Shown piece after piece: positions 1-6,338 of a stretch of DNA of 8,333 bases. The DNA comes from Planctomycetales bacterium (GTDB lineage Bacteria; Planctomycetota; Planctomycetia; Pirellulales; Thermoguttaceae). The notes under the pieces were generated by a model, which did not search any database, was not told the origin of the DNA, and saw nothing but the letters and a program-made list of their open reading frames with translations. Location of the stretch: assembly GCA_007122045.1 (NCBI GenBank), contig SKJM01000129.1, positions 1 through 8,333 of the forward strand. The letters are read 5' to 3'. Every line of letters starts with the position of its first letter. Position 1 is the stretch's first letter. Position numbers and translations under genes: made by a program.

Positions 1-1662
1 CTCGTACGCCGTCTGGTAGCACGCTACGGCAACAGCCGTCGCCACGGCCAGGGCGCCGAAGGCGGCCGCGCGCGGCGCCTGCTTGGGAGGGTCGCCCATC
101 AGCCCCACGGCTAGCAACAGCCACAGCGTGCCCATCACCCCGGGAAACGCCAGCGCGCCGGCCGCCAGCAAATGGACCAGCAGCACGGCCACGCCGAGGG
201 CCGGCAGCGCCGGCGGCAGGCGGCCGTCGCGCACCCAGGGCAACAGCAGGGCGACCGCCGCCGCGGCGCACGGCAGGCCCACTACAATGGGCACCAGGCC
301 CGGCGGTGCCCAACTCAACAGCCCCAGGGGAACGGCCAGCAGGAAGCCGGCGCCTCCGCCGGCCAGCGCAAAGGGGGCCGCATCGCCGGAGGCCGCTTCC
401 TGACGCTCCGCCGCGGGCGGTGCCCGCCAAGTGCGGCCGCGCCGGAAGAAGGCCCCCAGCGCCAGCAACAGGGCCACGGCCGCGGGCGTGCCGGCCGTGG
501 CCCAAATTTCCAGCAGGAAGTTGTGCGGGTCGGCCACCTCTTCGCTGGCCTCGGGGAGCTTGTACCGGGTGTACTCGAACTGGTAGTTGCCCGGTCCGAA
601 GCCCAGCAGCGGCCGGTCGGCGATCATCTGCGCGGTCGATTGCCAGTACTGCATCCGGTAGCCGAGCGACCGGGCGGCGCCGGTAGCCACTTTGCGGTCG
701 AGCCCGCCGCTGGCCAGCGCGAGCCCCAGGGCGACCGCCAACACGGCCGCGGCGGCCAGGGGCAGCTTCCAGGGCAGTCGCATTTCCGGGCGACGTTGCC
801 ACCCGAACCAGCCCAGCAGGGCCAGCCCCAAGAGGGAAGCCGCGTAGGCGCTGCGTCCCTTGGTGAGCACGAGGCATGCCGCCACGGGCGCCGCACAGAG
901 CAGCGCGGGAAGCATATGCCTGCGCCCGGTTCCGCCCAGAAAGGCCACGCCGAACAGCACAACAAGCCATGGGGCCAGAAAGCCGGCCAGCGAATTCGTC
1001 AGCGCGAACGTGGCGATGGGCTCCGTCCCTTGCAGGCGGTCCTCGAACAGCATCGCCTGCGGCGTGCCGGGTTCGAACCCCAGCCCGGCGTCGCGCAGCG
1101 CCTGCGCCGGGTCGGCCGCGTAGGCTGCCCGCATCGCCGGCATCTCGAACGCATACTGGTACAACCCGTACCCGGCCAGCCCCACCGCCAGCGCCGCCAT
1201 GACGGCCAGGACCGCGCGGGCCTCCCGCCGGGTGGCGATAAGCTGCCGGGCCAGCAGGAAGCACAGCCCCATGCCGATCCATTCCCACGTGATGTTCACC
1301 GCCGGCCGCGCGCTGCCGCGGAAGATAGCGACTACGCCGGCCGCGGTGTGCCAGAGCACCAGTGCGCCGACGGCCGCATCGACCCAGCCGAACCGCACCT
1401 CCCAACGCGGCCGACCAATCGCCCCGAGCAGCCAGCACACCGCCAGGGCGATCCACAGCATCACCACGGGCAGCCCATCACCAAAGACGGCCGACTCGGT
1501 GGGAAACAGCGGGCGTGCCACCAGCAGGGCCACCAGCCCGGCCAACAACCACGCCCGCGACCCGGCCCGCGGCGTGAAGAGCGAACGCCGAGCGGAGGCG
1601 GCGCCCCGCGATGAAACGTCTTTGTGCGTGCGGCCGGTTGCTTTGCGCTTACGCTTGGTCAT
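1..1662 (-). CDS. O-antigen ligase/polymerase family (Wzy_C-like) membrane protein, C-terminus cut by window edge
   Basis: The frame is open from ATG 1662-1660 to the left edge (554 codons, no stop), so the C-terminus is missing. The ATG is the only possible start: an in-frame TGA lies 11 codons upstream and no other start codon intervenes. The protein begins with a basic tail (MTKRKRK) and then has many hydrophobic segments, for example around residues 37-52, 64-82, 93-113, 150-170, 222-243, 250-267, 273-287, 300-318, 392-406 and 432-475. The Wzy_C signature is visible: TKGRSAYAA at 268-276, then GYRMQYW at 334-340, ADRPLLGFGPGNY at 348-360 and DPHNFLLEIWATAG at 378-391. His380 is in the place of the essential periplasmic histidine of WaaL-type ligases. 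Members of the family transfer undecaprenyl-linked glycans to lipid A or proteins, or polymerise O-units, at the periplasmic face of the inner membrane. Ligase and polymerase cannot be told apart here, and a C-terminal TPR region may lie beyond the edge. Confidence 0.88.
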   Translation of the reverse strand, partial: MTKRKRKATGRTHKDVSSRGAASARRSLFTPRAGSRAWLLAGLVALLVARPLFPTESAVFGDGLPVVMLWIALAVCWLLGAIGRPRWEVRFGWVDAAVGALVLWHTAAGVVAIFRGSARPAVNITWEWIGMGLCFLLARQLIATRREARAVLAVMAALAVGLAGYGLYQYAFEMPAMRAAYAADPAQALRDAGLGFEPGTPQAMLFEDRLQGTEPIATFALTNSLAGFLAPWLVVLFGVAFLGGTGRRHMLPALLCAAPVAACLVLTKGRSAYAASLLGLALLGWFGWQRRPEMRLPWKLPLAAAAVLAVALGLALASGGLDRKVATGAARSLGYRMQYWQSTAQMIADRPLLGFGPGNYQFEYTRYKLPEASEEVADPHNFLLEIWATAGTPAAVALLLALGAFFRRGRTWRAPPAAERQEAASGDAAPFALAGGGAGFLLAVPLGLLSWAPPGLVPIVVGLPCAAAAVALLLPWVRDGRLPPALPALGVAVLLVHLLAAGALAFPGVMGTLWLLLAVGLMGDPPKQAPRAAAFGALAVATAVAVACYQTAYE

Positions 1663-1700
1663 ACGTGTCTTGGCGGTGGAACCCTGCCCCCCTCACTTTC

Positions 1701-1720
1701 CCCAGTGTAATGCCACTGGG
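1701..1720. promoter_or_regulatory. Perfect inverted repeat in the divergent spacer, operator- or hairpin-like
   Basis: CCCAGTG at 1701-1707 pairs perfectly with CACTGGG at 1714-1720 around a 6-nt centre. It lies 39-58 bp upstream of the leftward O-antigen ligase gene, in the 150-bp spacer (1663-1812) shared with the rightward zinc-ribbon gene. It could be a repressor site or a hairpin in the ligase 5' leader. No convincing -35/-10 pair was found beside it, so the assignment is tentative. Confidence 0.35.
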
Positions 1721-1765
1721 TTTCCCCCACAAGTCTGGCGCGCGCTCTTCCCCCTTGGGCCGTGG

Positions 1766-1792
1766 GGCGATACCATACAGTGGATTATCGCC
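1766..1792. promoter_or_regulatory. Perfect inverted repeat upstream of the zinc-ribbon gene
   Basis: GGCGATA at 1766-1772 and TATCGCC at 1786-1792 form a perfect 7-bp inverted repeat with a 13-nt AT-richer centre, ending 20 bp before the start codon at 1813. The position suits an operator overlapping the promoter or a small leader hairpin. No trans-acting partner can be named from the sequence. Confidence 0.35.
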
Positions 1793-1812
1793 GAAACCGG
1801 CGGAGCAACGCC

Positions 1813-2526
1813 ATGCTGTACGACACCCGAACCGTCTATTCCACCGAGAGCCTCCGCGATGCCCATACCTTGCGGGATTTGCTGGCGGTGGAGGGGGTTT
1901 CCGCGGTGGTGTTTCGCGATCCGTTCGAGGGAGGCGCAACCGGCGGGGTGGCGGGCGTGACCATCCAGGTAGGCGCGGCAGACGAGGCCGTAGCCCGGCG
2001 CGTCGTGGGCCGCTTCGAGCAAAGGCGGCTCCGCGCCGCCGGCGAGGGAGGCGTCCTCGACGCCTGGCCCCGCTGCCCCGAGTGCGACGCGCCCCGCATG
2101 ACCTGCTGCCCCGTATGCCAGACCGCGGGCCACCATTTCCCGGCGGCCGATCACGAGCTTGCCATCCCTCCGGAGCCCGGCGATGCGCAAGAACCGCTTG
2201 CGTGCGGGTGCGGCGGCTGCGCGGCGGGCCGACCGGGCGACACCAGTCCGCACGCCGAGACCGGCTCCGATGCCGTTCACGGCCACCCCCTGCACCCGGA
2301 AGCCCTCCCCCTGCTCACCTGCACCACCTGCGACGAGCCGTTCGTGCCGCGCTACTTGCAGCGCTGCGAGTGGTGCGGGCACGCGTTTGCCGACGGCATC
2401 GAATTCGAACTGCCGGACGATCCGAACGAACCGGTCGAGCCGCTGAATGCCCGGGTCGTTTTCGTATTCTTCGCCCTGGCCGCCGGCGCGCTGGCCATCC
2501 TGGCCTGGCTGGCGCACGTACTATGA
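1813..2526 (+). CDS. DUF2007-like, double zinc-ribbon, tail-anchored membrane protein
   Basis: The chosen ATG at 1813 has GGAG at 1802-1805 seven bases upstream. A GTG at 1762 is in frame, but the protein before 1813 looks non-native and lies across an inverted repeat. The product is 237 residues. Residues 7-75 (VYSTESLRDAHTLRDLLAVE and onward) resemble the DUF2007 'putative prokaryotic signal transducing' domain, a small alpha/beta fold. Two cysteine clusters follow: CPEC at 88-91 with CCPVC at 98-102, and CTTC at 170-173 with CEWC at 185-188. Each is a probable zinc ribbon. An extra cysteine group (131, 133, 136) lies between them. The acidic stretch at 199-210 leads to one hydrophobic helix (about 215-235) that ends the protein, so the bulk is probably cytoplasmic and anchored by its tail. 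The function is not known; regulation or protein quality control at the membrane is only a guess. It is transcribed alone, divergent from the ligase gene. Confidence 0.85.
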   Translation: MLYDTRTVYSTESLRDAHTLRDLLAVEGVSAVVFRDPFEGGATGGVAGVTIQVGAADEAVARRVVGRFEQRRLRAAGEGGVLDAWPRCPECDAPRMTCCPVCQTAGHHFPAADHELAIPPEPGDAQEPLACGCGGCAAGRPGDTSPHAETGSDAVHGHPLHPEALPLLTCTTCDEPFVPRYLQRCEWCGHAFADGIEFELPDDPNEPVEPLNARVVFVFFALAAGALAILAWLAHVL

Positions 2527-2548
2527 CCGACGGCCGAGCGCCCCCCTT

Positions 2549-2590
2549 TGGGCCGCCCCCGCCGAGTGGGGCTTCGGCGGGGGCAGCCCA
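2549..2590. terminator. Strong hairpin between convergent genes, possible bidirectional terminator
   Basis: GCCCCCGCCGA at 2555-2565 pairs perfectly with TCGGCGGGGGC at 2574-2584 around an 8-nt loop. After one C/A mismatch five more pairs extend the stem (2549-2553 with 2586-2590), giving 16 bp. It sits between the stop of the rightward zinc-ribbon gene (2526) and the stop of the leftward barrel gene (2617). Neither strand has a T-run next to it, so classic intrinsic termination is not certain; it may instead act as a 3'-end stabiliser. Confidence 0.5.
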
Positions 2591-2616
2591 TTCCGGCTCG
2601 GCCGGCTCGGTGCCGC

Positions 2617-3789
2617 TCAGAACATGCAACTGAGCGTCAAGGTGTTCAACAGGCTGTGGTCGGCGATCCAGGAGTACTCGATGTTCCAATCGACAGCGGC
2701 TCGCCCTCCCCAGAAGGAGTACCTCGCTCCGCTGCCCAGCGTGCCGTAGTCGCTGCTGTCGGGAAGCAGAGGGGACTGGCGAAAGCGATAAAAGGTGTAC
2801 CGATATCCGGTTCGCAGCGTCAGCCGGGGGGTGGCCCGAAATTGCAGGCCCACCATGGGCCGGTAGACGTTGGCCGCGTACCGGATGCGATCGGCCGCCG
2901 CTTCCAAGGGGATTATTTCCTCCCCGTCCGGCGGCACCTCTCCCATGTTCAGGTCGAGGTAGCTCCATTCGACGTCGACCGCCGCCGTGATGCGGTGCGA
3001 GACGTCGCACTGGAATCCACCGCGCAAGGCGTAGTTTTCGAACGCGTTTCGACCGGTGAGGGGCTCGCCGTCGAGCCGGGTGGTGCCGGCGCCGTACCCG
3101 TAGTCGCCCTGCAGCCCCCATCGGATGTGATGACCGAGCGGCGCGAACAGCGCCAGGCGGTGCCGCCAACTGTGCGACTCGTTGGACAAACGGGAGGTGT
3201 GGGGCATTTGCCTGCCCATGTCGAACTCGGCCGCCGTGGCGTAATGATCGTTGAACCAGGTCGCGCCGTAGCCGAGGTTGACGTTGCCGAGGATGGGGGC
3301 CGCCAGGGCGGCGCTCATCCGCGTGCCTCGCTGCGCGGGCGAGATTTCCGGGTCGCCGGAGAAACCGGTCGAGAAGTAGTTGCCCCCGAAGCCGGCGCTG
3401 ATCGGCAGCCCGCCCAACGGCATGGCTACGTAGGCCCCCTGGTCGGACAGGAAGGCCCTTGTCCTTTGGGTGGCGTCGCCCGGCGTGGGTGTCAGGCTGG
3501 CCTCGCCCTTGATCGAGTCGGCCACCCAGTAGCCGAGGGCGTCGGGCCCGCAAACGGCGGCCAGTGCCGCCGGATTGCGGATGGTGGAAGCCGCCGATCC
3601 GAGGTCCCCCATGTAGGCTCCGCCGAGGATCGCCGCCCGCTCAAACGGCGTGGTAAAATACTGCTGGTCGATGGTCCGCACGAGCAGCCCGACCCGGCTG
3701 TCGCCGCCGCGGGCCGTTGTGGCCCCGGCCATTGCCAGTCCCAGCAGGACCGGCAGCGCGCACCGGCGCCCCCATTTCGTGAAAAACAT
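2617..3789 (-). CDS. Exported outer-membrane beta-barrel protein with FadL/PorV-like N-terminal motif
   Basis: Start ATG at 3789 is preceded by the purine-rich GAGGGGGG three bases upstream, and the stop is TGA at 2619-2617. The 390-residue product starts with a Sec signal peptide: basic MFFTKWGRR, hydrophobic CALPVLLGLAMAGA, and a likely signal peptidase site near TTARG (residues 24-28). The mature N-terminus has ERAAILGGAYMGDLGSAAS followed by TIRNPAALAAV. This resembles the start of FadL/OmpP1 and PorV-type barrels, where a 'GGA..GDA..AS...NPAGLA' motif precedes the strands. The rest alternates polar and aromatic residues, as in amphipathic strands (GGNYFSTGF, LQGDYGYGAG, LRTGYRYTFYRF, WNIEYSWIADH). 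It ends in Phe (LTLSCMF), the usual BAM recognition residue. A transport or scaffold role in the outer membrane is likely, but the substrate is unknown. The gene stands alone, convergent with the zinc-ribbon gene and divergent from the candidate RNA. Confidence 0.82.
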   Translation of the reverse strand: MFFTKWGRRCALPVLLGLAMAGATTARGGDSRVGLLVRTIDQQYFTTPFERAAILGGAYMGDLGSAASTIRNPAALAAVCGPDALGYWVADSIKGEASLTPTPGDATQRTRAFLSDQGAYVAMPLGGLPISAGFGGNYFSTGFSGDPEISPAQRGTRMSAALAAPILGNVNLGYGATWFNDHYATAAEFDMGRQMPHTSRLSNESHSWRHRLALFAPLGHHIRWGLQGDYGYGAGTTRLDGEPLTGRNAFENYALRGGFQCDVSHRITAAVDVEWSYLDLNMGEVPPDGEEIIPLEAAADRIRYAANVYRPMVGLQFRATPRLTLRTGYRYTFYRFRQSPLLPDSSDYGTLGSGARYSFWGGRAAVDWNIEYSWIADHSLLNTLTLSCMF

Positions 3790-4019
3790 AAGCCCCCCTC
3801 ATTGAAAAGTCGGTTCAAACGGATGGGTGCCTGCCGCCCTGACAGGCCCCTGGGAGTTGAGCATCCGCCACCACGGCTACCCACACCTCCCTTGTATATC
3901 GTTCGGCAGGAGAGGGGTTGTGACTTTTGGGCGAGTGTTGCTTGATCTGCCGCCGGGACAAAATAGGCAATTTGCAAAACATGGGATTGAGCTTGCTGGC
4001 GGCGGGACCCGCTACGCTG

Positions 4020-4025
4020 TATAAT
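4020..4025 (+). promoter_or_regulatory. Perfect -10 element for the candidate structured RNA
   Basis: TATAAT at 4020-4025 is an exact sigma-70 -10 hexamer, directly preceded by TG. A -35 is weak: TTGCTG at 3993-3998 is 21 bp away, and the hexamer at the ideal distance (TGGCGG, 3997-4002) is a poor match. A transcript would start near 4031 and run into the strong terminator at 4308-4346. The 230 bp between this site and the start of the leftward barrel gene (3790-4019) is its upstream leader; no clear promoter for that gene was seen in it. Confidence 0.5.
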
Positions 4026-4030
4026 TGAAG

Positions 4031-4346
4031 GTAGACGGCGCAACGGGGAACTGGTATCCGCTTGACCGGAACGGTAGAATTCCATGGTCACACAATTCCC
4101 GCACAAGCGGCGACGCGAATGTGCCGATAGTGTTGGTTGAAACAGTTGAAGAGGTGCGAATCGGGCCTCTCGCCTAGAATTCCGACGGAGGTGCCAACCC
4201 TTTAGCGTGAGCCGGGATCACCGAGGGCTTGTGCTGGTCGCACGCCCGATCCCCGCTCGTCTCGCAGCGACGCATCCGGTCGCAATCGGCGAGAGGTTTG
4301 ATTCGCCGGCCGCCGGCCGCTCCTGAAGCGACCGGCGGCCTTTTCT
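4031..4346 (+). ncRNA. Candidate stand-alone structured RNA of about 315 nt, family not recognised
   Basis: A perfect -10 box lies just before this stretch and an intrinsic terminator ends it. No protein gene is on this strand, so the transcript appears to be the product itself. It folds in two parts. In the 5' part, GGCGCA 4037-4042 pairs with TGTGCC 4120-4125 (one G-U), CCGCTTG 4058-4064 with CAAGCGG 4104-4110, and ACCGGAA 4065-4071 with TTCC/GGT at 4080-4088 around an AT bulge. A linker follows (4126-4155). In the 3' part, 4156-4174 pairs with 4288-4306 over 19 positions: 7 Watson-Crick, 3 possible G-U, then 9 Watson-Crick. Inside are an irregular 18-bp apical stem (4209-4258) and a small hairpin (GCGAC 4267-4271 with GTCGC 4279-4283). 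It lacks the tmRNA CCA-ended acceptor arm and the RNase P core, and no riboswitch consensus was recognised. The 3' part has a 6S-like outline. The start is inferred only from the -10 box. Confidence 0.55.
4308..4346 (+). terminator. Intrinsic (Rho-independent) terminator, rightward
   Basis: The left arm 4308-4321 and right arm 4327-4340 form 13 GC-rich pairs with one C/A mismatch and a 5-nt loop (CCTGA), followed at once by TTTTCT (4341-4346). The T-run is on the + strand only, so the hairpin ends a rightward transcript. It lies 28 bp past the stop of the leftward gene that ends at 4375 and could also fold in that transcript, but without a U-tract. Confidence 0.85.
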
Positions 4347-4374
4347 ATGCGCCGCTACGGCAGACGCGCCGCGT

Positions 4375-5730
4375 TCACCGGCCTGCGGCGCTACCGTCGA
4401 CGAAACGGAACGCGCCGACCAGCTCGCGGTCGGCATCGCCCAGCCGGTCGGTCAACTCGGCCTCGACCGAGAAGGCAAAAGCCATCCGCCGCCCTTCGCG
4501 GTCGGCCACCAGGTAATACCGCCACTCGATGGGTACCTTGGCGGTGGTCTGCTCCAGCTCGGCCTCCGCGGCGCCTGAAACCGCCACGCGGTAGACCCGG
4601 TACTGGGCCTTATGGGCCCATTGGCCGGCCGATACGAACCGCTCGAACCGGTCGCCCAGCGCCTGCCGGACATCTTCGCGGAAGCGTTCGAGCGTGGGCA
4701 GCCGGTCCACCGGCACTTGGGGCAGCGGCGAGATCCGGCACTGAGCCACGACCTCGCCCTGCTCGACCAGACGGAAGACGACCAGGTCGGGCGTCTCGTG
4801 GACGTCGAACCATTTCGGGTTGTGGGTCAACCGCCAGCTTGAGTCCGCCGACTCGTAGCGGAGCCTTACCAATTCATCCCGCGGCTCGAGTGTCAGCCCA
4901 TCGGGGATTTCCCGATCGAACGCATCGGGCCCGCTCTGGGGGACAATGCGGACCTGCACTTGGGCAACCACGTCGAACCCCTCGGCCACCGGGGCCGTCG
5001 CCCGAACCTCCTTCATCGCCAGGGCAAACCAGTCGATCCGCTCGGTCCGCCGATCGTACCGGTACTTGCCCATCAGTTGGACCCGGCTGGGGATGCCGTG
5101 AATCGTCGCCTCCAGGTCTCCGGTAATCTGGAACCGCGCCACCGTGTCGGTCACTTCGACCAGCTCGCATTGAACGTTGGTCTGCCCGACGGTGTCGACC
5201 TCCAGGAAGTGCGCAAGGAGGGATTTGTCGGGTTTCCAGGTTTGGCCCACTTCGAGGGGGCTGTGGGGCAGGAAACGGTCGAGCAGCAGGCTGTTGCCCA
5301 GGATGTCGAGCGTTGCCAGTTCGTCGCGTGAGAGCGGTTCCTGCGGCGAGAACAGCAGCGCCCGGTGGTCGTCGACGGAGGCGACCAGCAAGGAGCGCTC
5401 GGGGCGGAACGCCGGCTGGAGGGCATCGTCGCCCACGCGGATCGTCGCCTCGACCCGGCGGTAATCGCGAATCGATCGTGCCCGCCGGTGCGGCGCTTCG
5501 GCGACGGCGAGCGTCTTTTCCATATACTCCAAGTCCGCCGCCCCCCCCATCTTCACTCGATTTACCTTTCCTTCGTGCATTTCGAGGATGTCTCCGCCGA
5601 CCTTCATATGTACGGTCACTTGATCGACGTTGCCAACTTGGCGCCCGTTGGGGAACCGAAACACGTTCGCCCCGACGTATTGGGCGTGGAGGGCGACGGC
5701 CAGCAACAGGAAACATTGAACGGACTTCAT
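4375..5730 (-). CDS. Secreted protein of unknown function, beta-rich N-terminal part and PsbP/DcrB-like C-terminal part
   Basis: Start ATG at 5730 is preceded by GGGGGT five bases upstream, and the stop is TGA at 4377-4375. The 451-residue product has a short signal peptide (MKSVQCFLLLAVALHAQYVGA, cut probably near residue 21), with no lipobox cysteine at the right place, so it is probably soluble in the periplasm or exported. Residues 22-60 are a small beta-rich segment (FRFPNGRQVGNVDQVTVHMK). Residues about 90-265 form a second beta-rich unit with LLLDRFLPHSPLEVGQTWKP at 148-167, a pattern seen in secreted proteins of unknown function that have a conserved 'G..W' position. Residues 298-445 (SWRLTHNPKWFDV, then ISPLPQVP, WRYYLVADREGRRMAFAFS and ELVGAFRFV) resemble the Mog1/PsbP/DcrB-like fold by pattern of strands and a central helix; this is a guess from sequence feel. 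No catalytic motif is visible. The gene stands alone. Confidence 0.8.
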   Translation of the reverse strand: MKSVQCFLLLAVALHAQYVGANVFRFPNGRQVGNVDQVTVHMKVGGDILEMHEGKVNRVKMGGAADLEYMEKTLAVAEAPHRRARSIRDYRRVEATIRVGDDALQPAFRPERSLLVASVDDHRALLFSPQEPLSRDELATLDILGNSLLLDRFLPHSPLEVGQTWKPDKSLLAHFLEVDTVGQTNVQCELVEVTDTVARFQITGDLEATIHGIPSRVQLMGKYRYDRRTERIDWFALAMKEVRATAPVAEGFDVVAQVQVRIVPQSGPDAFDREIPDGLTLEPRDELVRLRYESADSSWRLTHNPKWFDVHETPDLVVFRLVEQGEVVAQCRISPLPQVPVDRLPTLERFREDVRQALGDRFERFVSAGQWAHKAQYRVYRVAVSGAAEAELEQTTAKVPIEWRYYLVADREGRRMAFAFSVEAELTDRLGDADRELVGAFRFVDGSAAGR

Positions 5731-5865
5731 GGATTACCCCCAAATGGAAGGGTTGCAAAGGGACCGGTGATGCCCACTGCGGTAAATCGGATGCAAGCGG
5801 TTTGGAAATTGACCGGATTCCAACGGAGGGCGCGGATGGGGCGGTTCCACGGTCTGGGGGGTCCC

Positions 5866-5984
5866 GGAACGGGCTTGTCGTTGGAGTTCACGCTTTAGCG
5901 TGCCGAACCACGTGCAGGCCAAATCCGACACGCTGAAGCGTGAACTCCAACCGGCCCATCATGCGGCCGCCACAAGTCCGTTCC
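5866..5984. repeat. Nested inverted-repeat element (outer arms), possible miniature mobile element
   Basis: Outside the REP-like pair lies a second inverted repeat: GGAACGGGCTTGT at 5866-5878 against ACAAGTCCGTTCC at 5972-5984, 12 of 13 positions matching. The left outer arm is one base from the inner left arm, while 20 bases separate the right arms. Similarity may extend weakly outward (about 5850 and 6000). There is no transposase inside, so if mobile it depends on an enzyme encoded elsewhere. No target-site duplication was identified. Confidence 0.5.
5880..5951. repeat. Pair of inverted REP-like palindromes (BIME-like)
   Basis: The arm at 5881-5902 and the arm at 5929-5950 are 22-nt inverted copies with one mismatch; 5880 and 5951 add one more pair. 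The spacer is 26 nt. Each arm is GGAG, then TT, then its own small palindrome (CACGCTTTAGCGTG in one and CACGCTGAAGCGTG in the other, each a 6-bp stem). A GTAG/GGAG-like tetranucleotide at the foot of a short hairpin, found in inverted pairs, is the known layout of REP/BIME sequences mobilised by RAYT transposases. A degenerate third copy lies at 8222-8241. Confidence 0.7.
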
Positions 5985-6107
5985 TGCACCACGGTCCGGG
6001 CGACGGGTTGGTGGGCACTTGGACACTCCCGCCAGGCCGCTCCCCCAAGAGGTGTCTTGCTGCCTAATTGTCTCCTTCACCCTCCCTTGCGGCGGGCTGG
6101 CGCTTTG

Positions 6108-6126
6108 TTGTAACCTTTACAAAGGT
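6108..6126. promoter_or_regulatory. Operator-like palindrome
   Basis: TTGTAA (6108-6113) and TTACAA (6117-6122) are perfect inverted halves around CCT. An overlapping register, ACCTTT (6113-6118) with AAAGGT (6121-6126), is also perfect. It is AT-rich against a GC-rich background and lies about 430 bp before the sigma-factor start. Dyads of this size bind dimeric repressors, but the regulator cannot be named. Confidence 0.35.
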
Positions 6127-6314
6127 GGCGCGTCTACACCAGAAACCCTTGCGTTCCATGAGGTTACGGCCGGTTTCACAGCGACAAAATGTCTCACTTC
6201 CCCCAAAGGAGGTGCATCCGATCCGAGCCGCGGAGCGTAATGCAAGATGACCCGTTTCCGGCGCGAATACGTATCACATAGGGCGCGTTGGGCAACCCCC
6301 TGTGGCCGACGGAA

Positions 6315-6338
6315 GGGGTGGGCCGGGCAGCCCGCCCC
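6315..6338. other. GC-rich hairpin upstream of the sigma-factor promoter
   Basis: GGGGTGGGC at 6315-6323 pairs with GCCCGCCCC at 6330-6338 (one G-U) around a 6-nt loop. A run of five T's comes only at 6362-6366, too far for a standard intrinsic terminator. It may insulate the sigma-factor promoter from upstream transcription. Confidence 0.35.

Noticed and set aside
172..1614. Long open frame on the + strand opposite the O-antigen ligase gene
   Set aside because: Its product is rich in Gln, Arg, Gly and Pro without domain or membrane pattern. The opposite strand encodes a coherent membrane protein with Wzy_C motifs over the same bases.
1762..1812. In-frame GTG at 1762 as the start of the zinc-ribbon gene
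   Set aside because: There is no ribosome binding site there; it would add 17 basic residues before a domain that starts naturally at 1813, where GGAG is well placed.
2548..3945. Long + strand frame over the barrel gene, and another minus-strand frame at 2315-3553
   Set aside because: Both are GC-rich shadow frames with Arg/Gly/Pro-rich products and no start signals. The barrel gene has a signal peptide, a ribosome binding site and a C-terminal Phe.
4151..4174. GGTGCGAATC recalls part of the cobalamin riboswitch core
   Set aside because: The B12-box (GCCACTG) and other conserved blocks are missing, the bases pair in a long helix with 4288-4306, and no gene follows on that strand.
4171..4190. 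AATTCCGACGGAGG recalls the 5' end of tmRNA (ATTCGACGGG)
   Set aside because: There is no acceptor stem, T-arm, tag reading frame or CCA end at matching positions.
6201..6236. Minus strand resembles the 3' end of 16S rRNA (GGATG followed by CACCTCCTTT)
   Set aside because: The match needs an insertion and stops at once: the helix 45 sequence that should precede it is absent. It is probably chance, driven by the Shine-Dalgarno-like motif.
6240..6281. 13-codon frame ATG 6240 to TAG as a leader peptide
   Set aside because: It is 25 bases from the orphan Shine-Dalgarno-like site, has no run of regulatory codons, and no attenuator with a U-run follows it.
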